64,000 nucleotides of DNA from Vibrio chagasii (GCA_041879415.1 CP090852.1:1302001-1366000); one strand, 5' to 3'. Counted from the first letter of the stretch, positions 24,793-34,272 are shown. The notes: a model not told the origin generated them from the letters alone. Translations and numbers: made by a program.

Positions 24793-25617
24793 ATGGATCT
24801 GCTGTCACAGTTGATGGAACACTTCTCGATACGTACCGGTGTTTTCTATTCAGGGCACTTGTGTGGCGTCTCATCATTTAATGCACAAGAAGGGAAAGAG
24901 GGACACCTACACGTATTGAGTGCGGGGGAGCTGACCTTGTCTAGTGCTCATGGGGAGCACAGGCAGCTTTCACAGCCTTGTATCGTCTACTTACCTAATA
25001 GCACGCCTCATGCAATAGAAGGTGTGGGAGAGGGCGCTGAATTAGTGTGTGCAAACGTCGAATACCGATCAGGGCAGATGAACCCATTGTTGGCTGCATT
25101 GCCTGATGTGATTGTGATTCCGTTTGAGGATGCTCCGAATGTAATGCCGGTGATTGAAGTGCTGTTTAGAGAGTCGAGCCAGGCATCATCGGGTCAGCAA
25201 TACTTAATGGATAAGTTGAGTGATGCGCTAATGGCTTTGATTTTTCGGCATCTCATAGAGCACCAGCAAATCGATCAAGGCGTGTTCTCTGCGCTTGCTC
25301 ATCCGCGACTTGCTCCGGTGGTGACTGCTATTCACTTGATGCCCGCTCGACACTTTTCTATCGCTCAAATGGCTTCTTTGGCTGCGATGTCTCGAACTCA
25401 GTTTATTGAAGCGTTCAAGCGGGAGGTTGGCGAAACCCCAGGTGACTATGTTCAAAAGTGGCGGGTTTCTGTGGCTCAATCGTTGCTGTTGCAAAACAAG
25501 CCCATCAACTGGGTCGCGGATGAAGTGGGGTACAACAGCTATTCTGGTTTTGCTCGTGCGTTTCAACATGTAACCGGAATGTCGCCGCGGTTATGGCTAA
25601 AACAGAATGTGGCGTAA
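24793..25617 (+). CDS. AraC-family regulator with cupin-type sensor
   Basis: This 274-residue regulator has an N-terminal beta-rich cupin domain (about 1-150: HLHVLSAGELTLSS...CIVYLPNSTPHAIEG) and a C-terminal AraC double helix-turn-helix (about 180-274). The latter holds FSIAQMASLAAMSRTQFIEAFKREVGETPGDY and PINWVADEVGYNSYSGFARAFQHVTGMSPRLW. It matches the cupin_6/AraC type often linked to redox or small-molecule sensing. A GGAGGATGC site precedes the ATG. The divergent YHS gene is the natural candidate target. Effector unknown. Confidence 0.85.
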   Translation: MDLLSQLMEHFSIRTGVFYSGHLCGVSSFNAQEGKEGHLHVLSAGELTLSSAHGEHRQLSQPCIVYLPNSTPHAIEGVGEGAELVCANVEYRSGQMNPLLAALPDVIVIPFEDAPNVMPVIEVLFRESSQASSGQQYLMDKLSDALMALIFRHLIEHQQIDQGVFSALAHPRLAPVVTAIHLMPARHFSIAQMASLAAMSRTQFIEAFKREVGETPGDYVQKWRVSVAQSLLLQNKPINWVADEVGYNSYSGFARAFQHVTGMSPRLWLKQNVA

Positions 25618-25847
25618 AGCGCCTGGCAACCTTATCTGAAATGTGGCTATTAGCATTAGGCTTGGTTATGTTTTAGCGGAAATTGCGCGTAGTTTGCTCA
25701 TTTCTCGAATGATGGGCTAAAAAGGTGGACTTTATAAGCTCATTGTAACATCCTGCCCGTCCTATTTTATCAGACATCAATGAGACGAAGTGCCTGCTGA
25801 ACATTATTCAGCCTCCCGTATCTCATTAAAGCACTAAGGAGTTCCAC

Positions 25848-26726
25848 TTGAACCTATTTGTAAGAGACCTTACCGTTATCGATTCTTCATACATCTGTGA
25901 ACACAGAGGGGTCGTAGGAGATAGTTGGATTTTAGATGTCACCATGTCTGGTGAACTGAATGAAATGAGCATGGTTTTAGACTTTAGCAGAGTCAAAAAA
26001 CAGATCAAAAACCTTGTTGATCAGCATGTCGATCACCGTTTACTGCTACCAATGAAAAATGCAGCTATCGTGCATCAAGCAAGTAAACCGGGCTACGCTA
26101 AAGTCGATGTATTGCGTGGTGATAAGAGTCTTCACTTGCACTGTCCTGATGAAGCTTACTGTCTGGTTGATGCCGAGGCGATCACCATCGAGAGCGTGAC
26201 CGCACACGTTTACGATATTCTTCGCGACAACCTTCCAAGCAACGTAACAGGGTTAGAGATCACCCTTCGCCACGAGAACATTAATGGTGCGTTCTACCAC
26301 TATACCCATGGTTTGAAAAAGCACGATGGTAACTGTCAGCGTATTGCTCATGGCCACCGTTCTCCGGTTGAAATTGTGGTTGATGGTCAGCGTGATGAGC
26401 AACGTGAGCTAGCGTTCGCTAAGCGCTGGGAAGACATCTACCTAGGCTCTAAAGAAGACCAAGTTTCTGTTTCATCATTAAACCTAAGTGAGCGCGCACA
26501 GAGTGTGAATGACGAAAGCCATTATGGTTTTAGCTACACGGCCCCACAAGGTGAGTTTGAGTTAGCGATTGCTAAGAGTGAAACAGAGATCTTGCCAACC
26601 GATACCACGGTGGAATTACTGGCAGGCTACATTGCGGATCAAGTCGCCCCAAGTTTGACAGAAAATCAATCACTACAAATTGTGGCTTATGAAGGGGTAG
26701 GTAAAGGCGCGATGGCGTTCCGATAA
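25848..26726 (+). CDS. Tandem 6-carboxytetrahydropterin synthase (QueD)-like protein
   Basis: This 292-residue protein seems to contain two PTPS/QueD-like units. The first half keeps MVLDFSRVK and VDHRLLLP, the segment that follows the zinc site in QueD, but lacks the HGH ligands. The second half has THGLKKHDGNCQRIAHGHRSPVEI, with a QueD-like Cys and HxH. QueD makes 6-carboxytetrahydropterin for queuosine. Whether this double form does so is uncertain. The start is a TTG at 25848, chosen because AAGGAG lies 6 bases upstream and no ATG fits. Monocistronic. About twice the length of E. coli QueD (121). Confidence 0.75.
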   Translation: MNLFVRDLTVIDSSYICEHRGVVGDSWILDVTMSGELNEMSMVLDFSRVKKQIKNLVDQHVDHRLLLPMKNAAIVHQASKPGYAKVDVLRGDKSLHLHCPDEAYCLVDAEAITIESVTAHVYDILRDNLPSNVTGLEITLRHENINGAFYHYTHGLKKHDGNCQRIAHGHRSPVEIVVDGQRDEQRELAFAKRWEDIYLGSKEDQVSVSSLNLSERAQSVNDESHYGFSYTAPQGEFELAIAKSETEILPTDTTVELLAGYIADQVAPSLTENQSLQIVAYEGVGKGAMAFR

Positions 26727-26763
26727 CACCTCATGAGTGACGCAAGTTCACTTTCAATCTGAA

Positions 26764-26803
26764 CAAAAAAGGCAAGATACTAAGTTATCTTGCCTTTCTT
26801 TTT
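26764..26803. terminator. Bidirectional terminator
   Basis: AAAGGCAAGATA/TATCTTGCCTTT stem between convergent genes, with A tract left and T tract right. Confidence 0.85.
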
Positions 26804-26849
26804 TGTGGCTAGTTAAACTGAGAAGGTTAATCACGCCATTTTGTTGGTG

Positions 26850-27890
26850 CTAACGAAGCAGTACGTGTCGCAGTGGGCTTTTCTCAATCGCAACGACCAA
26901 TCCAAAGCTGAGTAACACGGTGCCAAAGAATACGGTTAGGTCTTTTGCTAGCTCCGTAATGCCCAATACACCACAGACATTAAACAACAAGATGATGATT
27001 AATAGGTGACTAACGTAGATACCCAACATGCGATTTGAGATAGCACGAACCCAACCATAATTGCCCACGTTTGGATTAGCTAGAAGCCACATAAACGTGC
27101 CCATTCCCCATAGCGCAGTACCAAACAAGAAATCATGGATGTTGAACGCGATGTCGAATTTAGACAGCCATGCCGCTTCAGCAAAATGAATCCCCATACC
27201 TAATGCGATTAGTCCTAGCGCCTTAGCCGACGACATTTTCCATTGATGCTGACGAATAAGGAAACCTAAGGTCACCATTAATGTACTGAAGAACGGGCCG
27301 TTACGGGTAAAGAAAGGTGCTTCTAGTCCAGTCAGGCTTGCATAGCTCCCAGCTAAGACACCGTAGATGTAGAGTGCAACTGCGAGAGGCAATAAAAGCT
27401 TATCGAGCTTCATCTCAACCATCAAAGCGATGATCAAAACAGCGAAAACTAAAGCTGGGATAAACCATAAATGCACTAATCCGCCCTCTAAGAAAGAGTT
27501 GAGCGGTGTGCTCATCAAAAAGCCCCAGTACCCTTGGCGTTCACCTAGATAACCGAGCTCTTCAACTCTGGCTAGGTTGAAGGGTACCGCTAAGCAAATG
27601 ATGCTCCATACCACCCAAACTTTGAGCAGTGGTTTCGAGTAATTGATGACGGTTTCCCAAGGAGATGAGACTAGCTTGGGTTGAATCAGATAACCTGAAA
27701 TTAGGAAAAACAGAGGTACGGCAAAGCGAGCAGTTTGGTTGAGAATATAACCAATCCATGGCACGTCATTGATTTGCCAATAAGTAAGGGCCATTTGGCC
27801 ATGTAAGCCAATGATCGCCAAGATAGCAATCACTCGACCTAACTCGATACTGGCGATGCGTTGTGAAGGCGTATTTTGAACGGAAGACAT
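26850..27890 (-). CDS. Acyltransferase 3 family membrane protein
   Basis: This 346-residue protein has about ten hydrophobic segments and the N-terminal acyltransferase-3 signature: IASIELGRVIAILAIIGLHGQM (Arg and His conserved) followed by FAVPLFFLISGYLI. The family moves acyl groups, often acetyl, onto surface sugars or small molecules (WecH, OafA). It lacks the C-terminal SGNH domain of OafA-type enzymes. There are no glycan genes nearby, so the acceptor is unknown. Transcribed separately; the AEC transporter ends 122 bases upstream on the same strand. Confidence 0.82.
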   Translation of the reverse strand: MSSVQNTPSQRIASIELGRVIAILAIIGLHGQMALTYWQINDVPWIGYILNQTARFAVPLFFLISGYLIQPKLVSSPWETVINYSKPLLKVWVVWSIICLAVPFNLARVEELGYLGERQGYWGFLMSTPLNSFLEGGLVHLWFIPALVFAVLIIALMVEMKLDKLLLPLAVALYIYGVLAGSYASLTGLEAPFFTRNGPFFSTLMVTLGFLIRQHQWKMSSAKALGLIALGMGIHFAEAAWLSKFDIAFNIHDFLFGTALWGMGTFMWLLANPNVGNYGWVRAISNRMLGIYVSHLLIIILLFNVCGVLGITELAKDLTVFFGTVLLSFGLVVAIEKSPLRHVLLR

Positions 27891-28012
27891 ATCAGATCTC
27901 TAAGAAAATTTTCGTAGAATCTAGCAGCCTTTGTGTTGAACCAGTTAGCGTTAAATCAAGGGTTTCGGCCTTTATATAAAGGCTTGTATTGATTTTTTGA
28001 AGCCTGTCGCAG

Positions 28013-28969
28013 CTATATTAAATCCATTGCAGTAAGTGCAAAAATACCAAGCGTACAAGTGATAAGTGAACCTAAAGTGGTCAGCGCGATAATATTGGCA
28101 GCAAGCGTTGCATTTCCTCCCATCGCTCGTGCCATTACATAACTTGCAGCAGCGGTTGGTGCTGCACTCATCAGGAAGATCAGTCCAAGATCGAGTCCTT
28201 CAAAGCCTAAGGCCAATGCTGCCAATGTGATAAGTAACGGCGAGGCAATTAACCGGTAACTTGAGGAAAACCAAGTCGCGAGTTTCTCTTGTTTGAGAGA
28301 GCTGATATCCAATGAGCCGCCGGTACACAGTAAAGCCAGAGGCAAGGTCATTTTCGCCAAGTATTGCCCTGCATCAGTCACCATTTTAGGAATTGGAATA
28401 GACAGTGCGTAACAGAAAACCCCGAGGAAAATAGCAATAATAAGAGGGTTCTTGGTTATCGACTTCGCTATCGCTTGAATGGCTTTATCGCCTGTGTCTT
28501 TGCCCTTAGGGGTTAAGGCAATCACGGCTTGGATATTGTAGAGCACAGTAATTGAGGCAACATAGATCGCCGCAAGTGCCACGCCTTGATTACCGTAGAT
28601 ATTGGCGACATACGCTAAACCTATGATACCCGTATTCGCTCTGAATCCACCTTGGATGATGACGCCTTGGTCCTTCGAATCTCTAAATAATAGCTTGGTC
28701 GAGACGGTAGCAATGAGGAAAAAAGCGAAGTTAGCAGCGAGAGCAAATAACACCAGGGTGCTGCTGGCAGAGAAGTTATGTTCGGATTGAACGATACTTA
28801 AAAACAGCATCGCAGGTAAGGTGATCTGAAAAACAATCTTAGAAGCGATATCAATGAAGTTGTCATTGATAAGCCCAATTCGTTTGAGCACCACACCAAG
28901 AAACAGCATTAAACAGATAGGGCCTGTCACTGAGGCTGAAAACGCAAACTGTTCCCAAAGTGTGTCCAT
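28013..28969 (-). CDS. AEC-family (auxin efflux carrier type) transporter
   Basis: This 318-residue inner-membrane protein has about ten helices in two halves, with the membrane transport (Mem_trans) signature: GGFRANTGIIGLAY in the first half and LCTGGSLD and SAAPTAAASYVMA in the second. Bacterial relatives move small organic acids such as malate; the substrate here is not known. It is divergent from a TetR regulator, with 163 bases between starts. A motif in that gap is repeated before the hydrolase at 29914, so all three genes may be under one regulator. Confidence 0.82.
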   Translation of the reverse strand: MDTLWEQFAFSASVTGPICLMLFLGVVLKRIGLINDNFIDIASKIVFQITLPAMLFLSIVQSEHNFSASSTLVLFALAANFAFFLIATVSTKLLFRDSKDQGVIIQGGFRANTGIIGLAYVANIYGNQGVALAAIYVASITVLYNIQAVIALTPKGKDTGDKAIQAIAKSITKNPLIIAIFLGVFCYALSIPIPKMVTDAGQYLAKMTLPLALLCTGGSLDISSLKQEKLATWFSSSYRLIASPLLITLAALALGFEGLDLGLIFLMSAAPTAAASYVMARAMGGNATLAANIIALTTLGSLITCTLGIFALTAMDLI

Positions 28970-29082
28970 TATTTTTCCTTAATTTTAGCCAACTTCAATA
29001 TCCTTTGAATACTGTCGCATTTTTCCACAATTCTTTGAGAAGAGAAATTGAATCCCAATAGATAAGTAAAAATCTTTGAAAA

Positions 29083-29099
29083 AAAGAACGAACGTGCTA
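29083..29099. promoter_or_regulatory. Candidate TetR operator, copy 1
   Basis: AAAGAACGAACGTGCTA, 34 bases before the TetR gene. It matches 15 of 17 bases of a reverse-oriented copy upstream of the hydrolase gene (29846-29862). Confidence 0.5.
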
Positions 29100-29132
29100 A
29101 AAATAACGTATCAGATTTATCCTTGGTGAATA

Positions 29133-29726
29133 ATGAGTAAAGGAAAGATAACCAAAGAGTATATTTTGAGCCATGCATTCGCGCTTGCGAGTGAGAACGG
29201 GCTTGAGAGTTTGACGATTGGCGAATTAGCCAAGCAGTGTGGTATGTCTAAGAGTGGTTTGTTTGCGCACTTCAACTCTAAAGAGAACCTCCAGCTCTCT
29301 GTACTTGAGTACTCCAATGCTATCTTCACCGAGCGAGTCATCATCCCTGCAAGAGAGCTTGGTGATGCTGACATTGAAGCGAAATTAAAACAGTTACTCG
29401 ATAACTGGTTAGGATGGAACCACTCATTCCAAGGCAGTTGCATGTTTATAGATGCTTGGAAAGATGCAGGCAGCGAAACATCTGTGATTCAGCAAGCGTT
29501 GCAGAAAACCATTTCGGTTTGGATTGATTACTTGACGATTCAAATAGCAAAAGCGGTGGAGAGCAAACAGTTTAGAGCCGACCTAGACCCAAAACAGGCA
29601 ACCTTTGAGTTGTATGGGCTCTATTTGAGTGCGAACTTGTTCTATTCGTTACGAGGCCAACAAGCAAGCCATACCCATTTTTGGAGTGGCGTAGAGCGCT
29701 TAATTGCTAGCTGGAAAGTGGTTTAA
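29133..29726 (+). CDS. TetR/AcrR-family regulator
   Basis: This 197-residue regulator has an N-terminal helix-turn-helix (residues 8-50: TKEYILSHAFALASENGLESLTIGELAKQCGMSKSGLFAHFNSKENL in outline) and a helical ligand-binding domain. TetR proteins usually repress divergent and nearby genes. Here the divergent partner is the AEC transporter and the downstream partner an alpha/beta hydrolase. A shared 17-bp motif before this gene and before the hydrolase supports a common target set. The ATG at 29133 follows a weak site. Ligand unknown. Confidence 0.88.
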   Translation: MSKGKITKEYILSHAFALASENGLESLTIGELAKQCGMSKSGLFAHFNSKENLQLSVLEYSNAIFTERVIIPARELGDADIEAKLKQLLDNWLGWNHSFQGSCMFIDAWKDAGSETSVIQQALQKTISVWIDYLTIQIAKAVESKQFRADLDPKQATFELYGLYLSANLFYSLRGQQASHTHFWSGVERLIASWKVV

Positions 29727-29845
29727 CAGGTAAGCCATTGAGCTGGTTAAGCCCATGAGCTTGGCCTATCTATGGCCTAAAAAATTTAAGATAAGTGGCG
29801 GTAGCGTGCATAAATAGCAGTAGCGCCATTTTTTATATTAACAAA

Positions 29846-29862
29846 TAGCACGGTCGTTCGTT
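29846..29862. promoter_or_regulatory. Candidate TetR operator, copy 2
   Basis: Minus-strand AACGAACGACCGTGCTA, 52 bases before the hydrolase start, matching 15 of 17 bases of the copy at 29083-29099. Confidence 0.5.
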
Positions 29863-29913
29863 TTTATGACCGAGCTGGATACGCTAATAAATTTGGCGAG
29901 ATAAGGAACGGTC

Positions 29914-30762
29914 ATGAGTGACAAAATCTATTTTAATACATCGAACAAATTCAGCTTTAAGCGTAGCCTGATTGGTGCAACCACCAATCTACATTACATC
30001 TTAGCGCCGAGCCATGCGAAGAAAACCGCGCGTAAACTGCTGCTTACGCCAATGCGAACTGAGCAAAAAAATGCGGATCCACAAGGGCTGATCAAGAGTG
30101 AAATTAAAGGCCGCGACGGTGTGTTAAAAACTTACTCTTTGGGTGCAGGCCCAGTTTGGGTATTAACTCATGGCTGGTCTGGTACCGCGAGTCAATTCTT
30201 CCCTTTGATGGAACATATCGCAGCTAAAGGTTATACCGCTTTGGCTTACGATCACCCGGCGCATGGTGGCAGCGATGGCGTGCATGGTCATATTCCGGCG
30301 TTTGTGAACGGTCTTGAGGCGATTCTAGATTCGGTGGGTGAAGTGGCAGGCTTGGTTGGTCATAGCATGGGTACCGCTTCAGCGTTGGAATGTAAGCACG
30401 CTAAATTGGAAAACAAGCCGCTGCTTCTGATCGCACCTGTATTGGATTACTTGGATAATTTGTTTGGCAGCGTTGCTCGTTCTGGTTATTCAATGAAGCT
30501 GTTTGAGGCGGTAGTTGGGGAAGTAGAAGAGCAGTTTAATTACCCAATTCAGTCGGTTGACCCGTATGGCAAGCTTGCGCTTCGTCAGTCTCAGACCATC
30601 ATTGTGCATGATGAGCAAGATAAGTTTACTAAGTTCGATGTGTCGCAGCGTGCAGCGAATGAAATGGAGCGCGTTACCTTGATTGCCACTCAAGGGCAAG
30701 GTCACGGGCGAGTAATGAAGTGCCCGCAAGTGTTTGAGAGCTTTGATGCCTTGATTGGTTAG
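29914..30762 (+). CDS. Alpha/beta hydrolase
   Basis: This 282-residue protein has the alpha/beta-hydrolase fold: an oxyanion-hole THGWSG near residue 89, the nucleophile elbow VGHSMGT (Ser) near 150, an acidic residue in HDEQDKFT near 232 and a His in GQGHGR near 269. It could be an esterase or lipase; the substrate is unknown. It has no signal peptide, so it is cytoplasmic. An AAGGA site lies 7 bases before the ATG. It lies downstream of a TetR gene with which it shares a candidate operator, so it is probably part of the TetR regulon. Confidence 0.85.
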   Translation: MSDKIYFNTSNKFSFKRSLIGATTNLHYILAPSHAKKTARKLLLTPMRTEQKNADPQGLIKSEIKGRDGVLKTYSLGAGPVWVLTHGWSGTASQFFPLMEHIAAKGYTALAYDHPAHGGSDGVHGHIPAFVNGLEAILDSVGEVAGLVGHSMGTASALECKHAKLENKPLLLIAPVLDYLDNLFGSVARSGYSMKLFEAVVGEVEEQFNYPIQSVDPYGKLALRQSQTIIVHDEQDKFTKFDVSQRAANEMERVTLIATQGQGHGRVMKCPQVFESFDALIG

Positions 30763-30806
30763 TTTTAGTTAATCAATTCGGTAATACGTAGGCTTAGAAA
30801 ACAAAT

Positions 30807-30850
30807 AAAAACAGGCCAACCAGACATTTCTGGTTGGCCTTTGCTTTTAG
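30807..30850. terminator. Bidirectional terminator between hydrolase and chiA
   Basis: AGGCCAACCAGA-CATT-TCTGGTTGGCCT perfect stem with A-rich left and T-rich right flanks between convergent genes. Confidence 0.88.
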
Positions 30851-30882
30851 GTGTTTAGTAAGTATTTAGCTTGCACCTATTT

Positions 30883-33423
30883 TTAGTTAGCACAGTTTGC
30901 CGGGCCAATCTCTTTCCATACGCCCCACTCACCAGAGTTAACTGGGTCATCACCTTTGGTCCACCATTTCGCTTCCCAAGTCTTGCCAGCTTGAGTCACT
31001 TGGTCGCCGCCAGTGTAGACTGCACTTGAATCCCAAGCGTTAGTACACGTACCGCCGTCTGTGGTTTTCTTAAGTACTTTCACTGATGCAGCTGCGACTG
31101 ATGAATCTGTACCGTCACTCACGGTCACAGAGAAGTTCAGAATAGTGTCTTGCGTGTATTCTGCTGCAACAAAGCTTACTGAAGCACCTTGTACGGTTGC
31201 ATCGATACCTGCAGGTACGTCCCATGTGAAGGTTAGTGTGTCTTGATCGACATCGCTAGACGCAGATGCATCCACGACCACAACATCACCCGCATTGACT
31301 TCTGCCGGAGCCGTAACCACTGCAACTGGTGCTGTGTTAACTGGACCTGTATCTTTTGGGTTTACCGTTACAACAACCGTGTCCGTTGACGTTGCGCCTT
31401 CGTTGTCCGTTACTGTTAAGCTGAAGGTTAGCGTTTCTTGCTGAGCGACTTCAACAACATCGAAGCTTGCAACCGCGGCATTCGCGTTCGCCAGAGTTAC
31501 TGCTGTACCGCTCACTTGAGACCAAGCGTAGATCGCAATTGTGCCATCGCTGTCTTTTGAAGCGCTGCCATCTAGAGAAACAGAAGCTGGACCTTCAACA
31601 GATTGGTCTGCACCTGCTGATGCGGTTGGTTTCTTGTTCACAGGCTCTGTAGTGCCACCTGCTAAACCCTCGTGCATTGCATTTAGGATGTCGCCGTTAT
31701 CCGCGTCAATTTCCCAAGAGAACAGACCCGCAAGGCCAAGGCTACGCACGTACGCACCTTTTGCTTTAACTGAGCGGTCGTCATCAAATGTGATTAACTG
31801 ACCTGAAGTACGGTTCCAAACGTATGGCGCTTCTGCCATTTCGTCGTAGCCATATTCGAAGCCATTGATACCTTGGTTGTTGGCGCCAAGCATGTTCGCT
31901 TTTATGCCTTTGTAGTCGATAACGCCATCTTCCCATACCCCTTGTGCAGTGCTGCCTTTCAGTTTGCCATTACCGACACCTGTCATAGGGTCGCTTGGGT
32001 CAGAAAGTGTTGATGGTAATACGCCTTCCCAACCACGACCGTACATTGCTGTACCTACGACAAGTTTGTTAGCTGGAACACCTTGCTGAAGCAGTAATTG
32101 GATACCGTTGTCAGTGGTGTAAGCAGGGCCTGTGTACGGTTTGCCATTTTCATCAATGCCAGAGCCATCACACTGGCCAGGACGCATGAAGTTACCGCAG
32201 TTTAATGCTGTCTGGTGACCTAACACGTTGTTCCAACCGCCGTAGAAGTCATAAGTCATCGCAAAGATGTAGTCCATGTACTGGATAGCATCACCGTAAT
32301 CCACATCCTCAATTTTGTCGTGACCAACACCGATCGCTGATGTGAGTTCGTAAGTACGACCATTTTCTGCTTCTAACTCATCAAGCATTGCGCGCAGTTC
32401 TGCCATTAGTGCGATATAAGCTGGGCCATCATTTACTGGGTCACCAAGTTCTGGTGCAGCACCGCCGCCACCTGGGAATTCCCAATCGATATCCACACCG
32501 TCATAGAACTTCCATGTATTTAGGAACTTCTTAACCGATGCGACGAAGGTGTCACGGTTTGCTTTGGTGGTGAAATCGAAGAATGGGTCTGACAGGGTCC
32601 AACCGCCAATTGAAGGGATGATTTTCAGATCTGGATTACGCTGCTTGAGCGCCATCATCATTGCATAGTTGCCCTTGATTGGTGAGCTGTATTCGTGACC
32701 TGCTTGAGGGAAACTTTTCTGGAAAGCTGCCCATGGGTCATGAATTACCACTTCGTAATCGTTGACGCCCTGACATGCCGTCATGAGTGCGTTGTAGCTG
32801 TTACCGCCAACCGATTTCACTGATTCGTTAGGACCACAAATTGGGATGAAGCCATAAAGGATATGGGTCAAGTTATCAGCGGGTAGGTTGTCGACTGTGT
32901 AATCACGACCATAGATGCCCCATTCAACAAAGTAAGTACCCACTACTGTGTTTGGGTCTGTATTGTATGACTTGTTGTTTGGATCAATGTTCATTGCTAA
33001 TGGCGCTAAATGTGCGCCATCCGTATCGGCGATGGTGATCTTTGCGGGTGCACTCTTGCTACAACCCGTTTCGTCACACGCTTCGATCTCCATATCAAAC
33101 AAGCCACCCTGACCGTATTCGAATGAAGCTGTAGTTTGGCTGCCAGTGATTGGACCGGTCGCAACTTTAACGCCATCAAAGTAGATGTTGTACGTGTTTC
33201 CTGACGTTCCGCTCCACTGGTTAAACTTAACGTCGACCTTTGCTTTGTCGTGATACTTAACCATCTGGTTGTAGCCAGAAGTGGTTTCCATCGCGAGTTC
33301 AATTTTAGAAAACTGTAGGTTGTTGGAACCGTACATGTCGATGCTAGGTGCTGTTGGAGCAGCTAATGCTGTACCAGATAGCGCTAGAGCAATGCTCGCA
33401 GCACAGGTATTAAAACGAATCAT
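30883..33423 (-). CDS. chiA: Chitinase A, GH18, with PKD-like and chitin-binding domains
   Basis: This 846-residue secreted chitinase has a signal peptide (to about residue 21), an N-terminal fibronectin-like ChiA domain (about 22-130), and a GH18 barrel (about 155-590) with DGVDIDWE, whose acid Glu is residue 315, the position of the catalytic Glu in V. harveyi ChiA. Two PKD/cadherin-like repeats follow (about 600-790), each starting with NKKPTASAGADQSVEG or NTAPVAVVTAP. A C-terminal CBM5/12-type domain carries AWDSSAVYTGGDQVTQ and WEAKWWTKGD. It degrades extracellular chitin. The product path leads to NagB in this window. Expression is probably chitin-induced. Confidence 0.95.
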   Translation of the reverse strand: MIRFNTCAASIALALSGTALAAPTAPSIDMYGSNNLQFSKIELAMETTSGYNQMVKYHDKAKVDVKFNQWSGTSGNTYNIYFDGVKVATGPITGSQTTASFEYGQGGLFDMEIEACDETGCSKSAPAKITIADTDGAHLAPLAMNIDPNNKSYNTDPNTVVGTYFVEWGIYGRDYTVDNLPADNLTHILYGFIPICGPNESVKSVGGNSYNALMTACQGVNDYEVVIHDPWAAFQKSFPQAGHEYSSPIKGNYAMMMALKQRNPDLKIIPSIGGWTLSDPFFDFTTKANRDTFVASVKKFLNTWKFYDGVDIDWEFPGGGGAAPELGDPVNDGPAYIALMAELRAMLDELEAENGRTYELTSAIGVGHDKIEDVDYGDAIQYMDYIFAMTYDFYGGWNNVLGHQTALNCGNFMRPGQCDGSGIDENGKPYTGPAYTTDNGIQLLLQQGVPANKLVVGTAMYGRGWEGVLPSTLSDPSDPMTGVGNGKLKGSTAQGVWEDGVIDYKGIKANMLGANNQGINGFEYGYDEMAEAPYVWNRTSGQLITFDDDRSVKAKGAYVRSLGLAGLFSWEIDADNGDILNAMHEGLAGGTTEPVNKKPTASAGADQSVEGPASVSLDGSASKDSDGTIAIYAWSQVSGTAVTLANANAAVASFDVVEVAQQETLTFSLTVTDNEGATSTDTVVVTVNPKDTGPVNTAPVAVVTAPAEVNAGDVVVVDASASSDVDQDTLTFTWDVPAGIDATVQGASVSFVAAEYTQDTILNFSVTVSDGTDSSVAAASVKVLKKTTDGGTCTNAWDSSAVYTGGDQVTQAGKTWEAKWWTKGDDPVNSGEWGVWKEIGPANCAN

Positions 33424-33807
33424 ACTATTTCTCTCATTCCTTGAAGGTTACGAGAACCAAATGGCCTCATAAGTTGCTCCGATCAGTTTTGAAGGAGCTT
33501 CCCCGTCAGTATTCGAGAGAGTTTTAATTTCATAACTGAAAATAAATCTGTTTTCGATGGACAACTAAAAAATTGTATCTTGTTACAAAATTGTTGCTTA
33601 ATGAGTGAGAGGTCGAGTCCATGTTTTATAAAATAAAATTTCGCCTAGCATGAAAATCTCATATGTGAAGTTTCACAACATGAAGTTATGTAAAGGTGCG
33701 ACAAACTGCATGAAAATACTGTTTAGTTGAAGCAATATCACAAAGTAGTAGCGGCTAGGCAGGGGAGGTATGAAGCGTGTTGGTGGAGTGATTTTGGCGA
33801 TTGAAGG
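33424..33807. other. chiA upstream region
   Basis: This 384-base AT-rich gap should hold the chiA promoter. A 14-bp inverted repeat TGTGAAGTTTCACA (33664-33677) resembles a CRP site but its half-sites are 2 bases too close, so another regulator is possible. No ORF or RNA recognised. Confidence 0.45.
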
Positions 33808-34272
33808 CTATCTTTTGAATTGCTCAGCTAATGAAGCTCTTCTTTGTTGCATGACACTGTGATTATCACTGGTAGCGGTATGCTCAAAGCCTTCTTTAAT
33901 AAATTGCTGGGCTGGTGTGCTTGGCTCCAGTCGTTTTAGGCGAGGTGAATCGTAGGTACCACTGATGGTGTAAACCCTTGGTCCAGAGCCTGTGTTTATC
34001 GTGACGATTTTACCGTCAAACTCAAATGAAGTGGTAATAAGGCGATGATTGATCATTACCCCTTTTTCAGAAAGGGTCAGGATGTCGGTATTGTATGGTG
34101 GAGCACCAATCTCAATCCAATTACCATGGACGTTACTTGGACTGACAGACTTTTGATGAGCTTGATAAGCAAAATAACCAGCGGTGACGGCAATCATAAA
34201 ACCTGCTAATAGAAAGCCGTAGAGTAGTGAGTTGGCAAATATATCTCTGCTTTTAGTGGGCTTTTTTGCCAT
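33808..34272 (-). CDS. DUF2850 membrane-anchored protein
   Basis: This 154-residue protein has one N-terminal transmembrane segment (about 14-36) after a basic head (MAKKPTKSR), so it is anchored with its C-terminus in the periplasm. The middle, GNWIEIGAPPYNTDILTLSEKGVMINHRLITTSFEFDGKIVTI in outline, is a beta-rich DUF2850 domain, known mainly from vibrios. Function unknown. It is transcribed toward chiA, 384 bases away, and is probably its own unit. I base the family name on the WIEIGAPPY and GVMINHRLITTSFEFDG segments. Confidence 0.7.
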   Translation of the reverse strand: MAKKPTKSRDIFANSLLYGFLLAGFMIAVTAGYFAYQAHQKSVSPSNVHGNWIEIGAPPYNTDILTLSEKGVMINHRLITTSFEFDGKIVTINTGSGPRVYTISGTYDSPRLKRLEPSTPAQQFIKEGFEHTATSDNHSVMQQRRASLAEQFKR

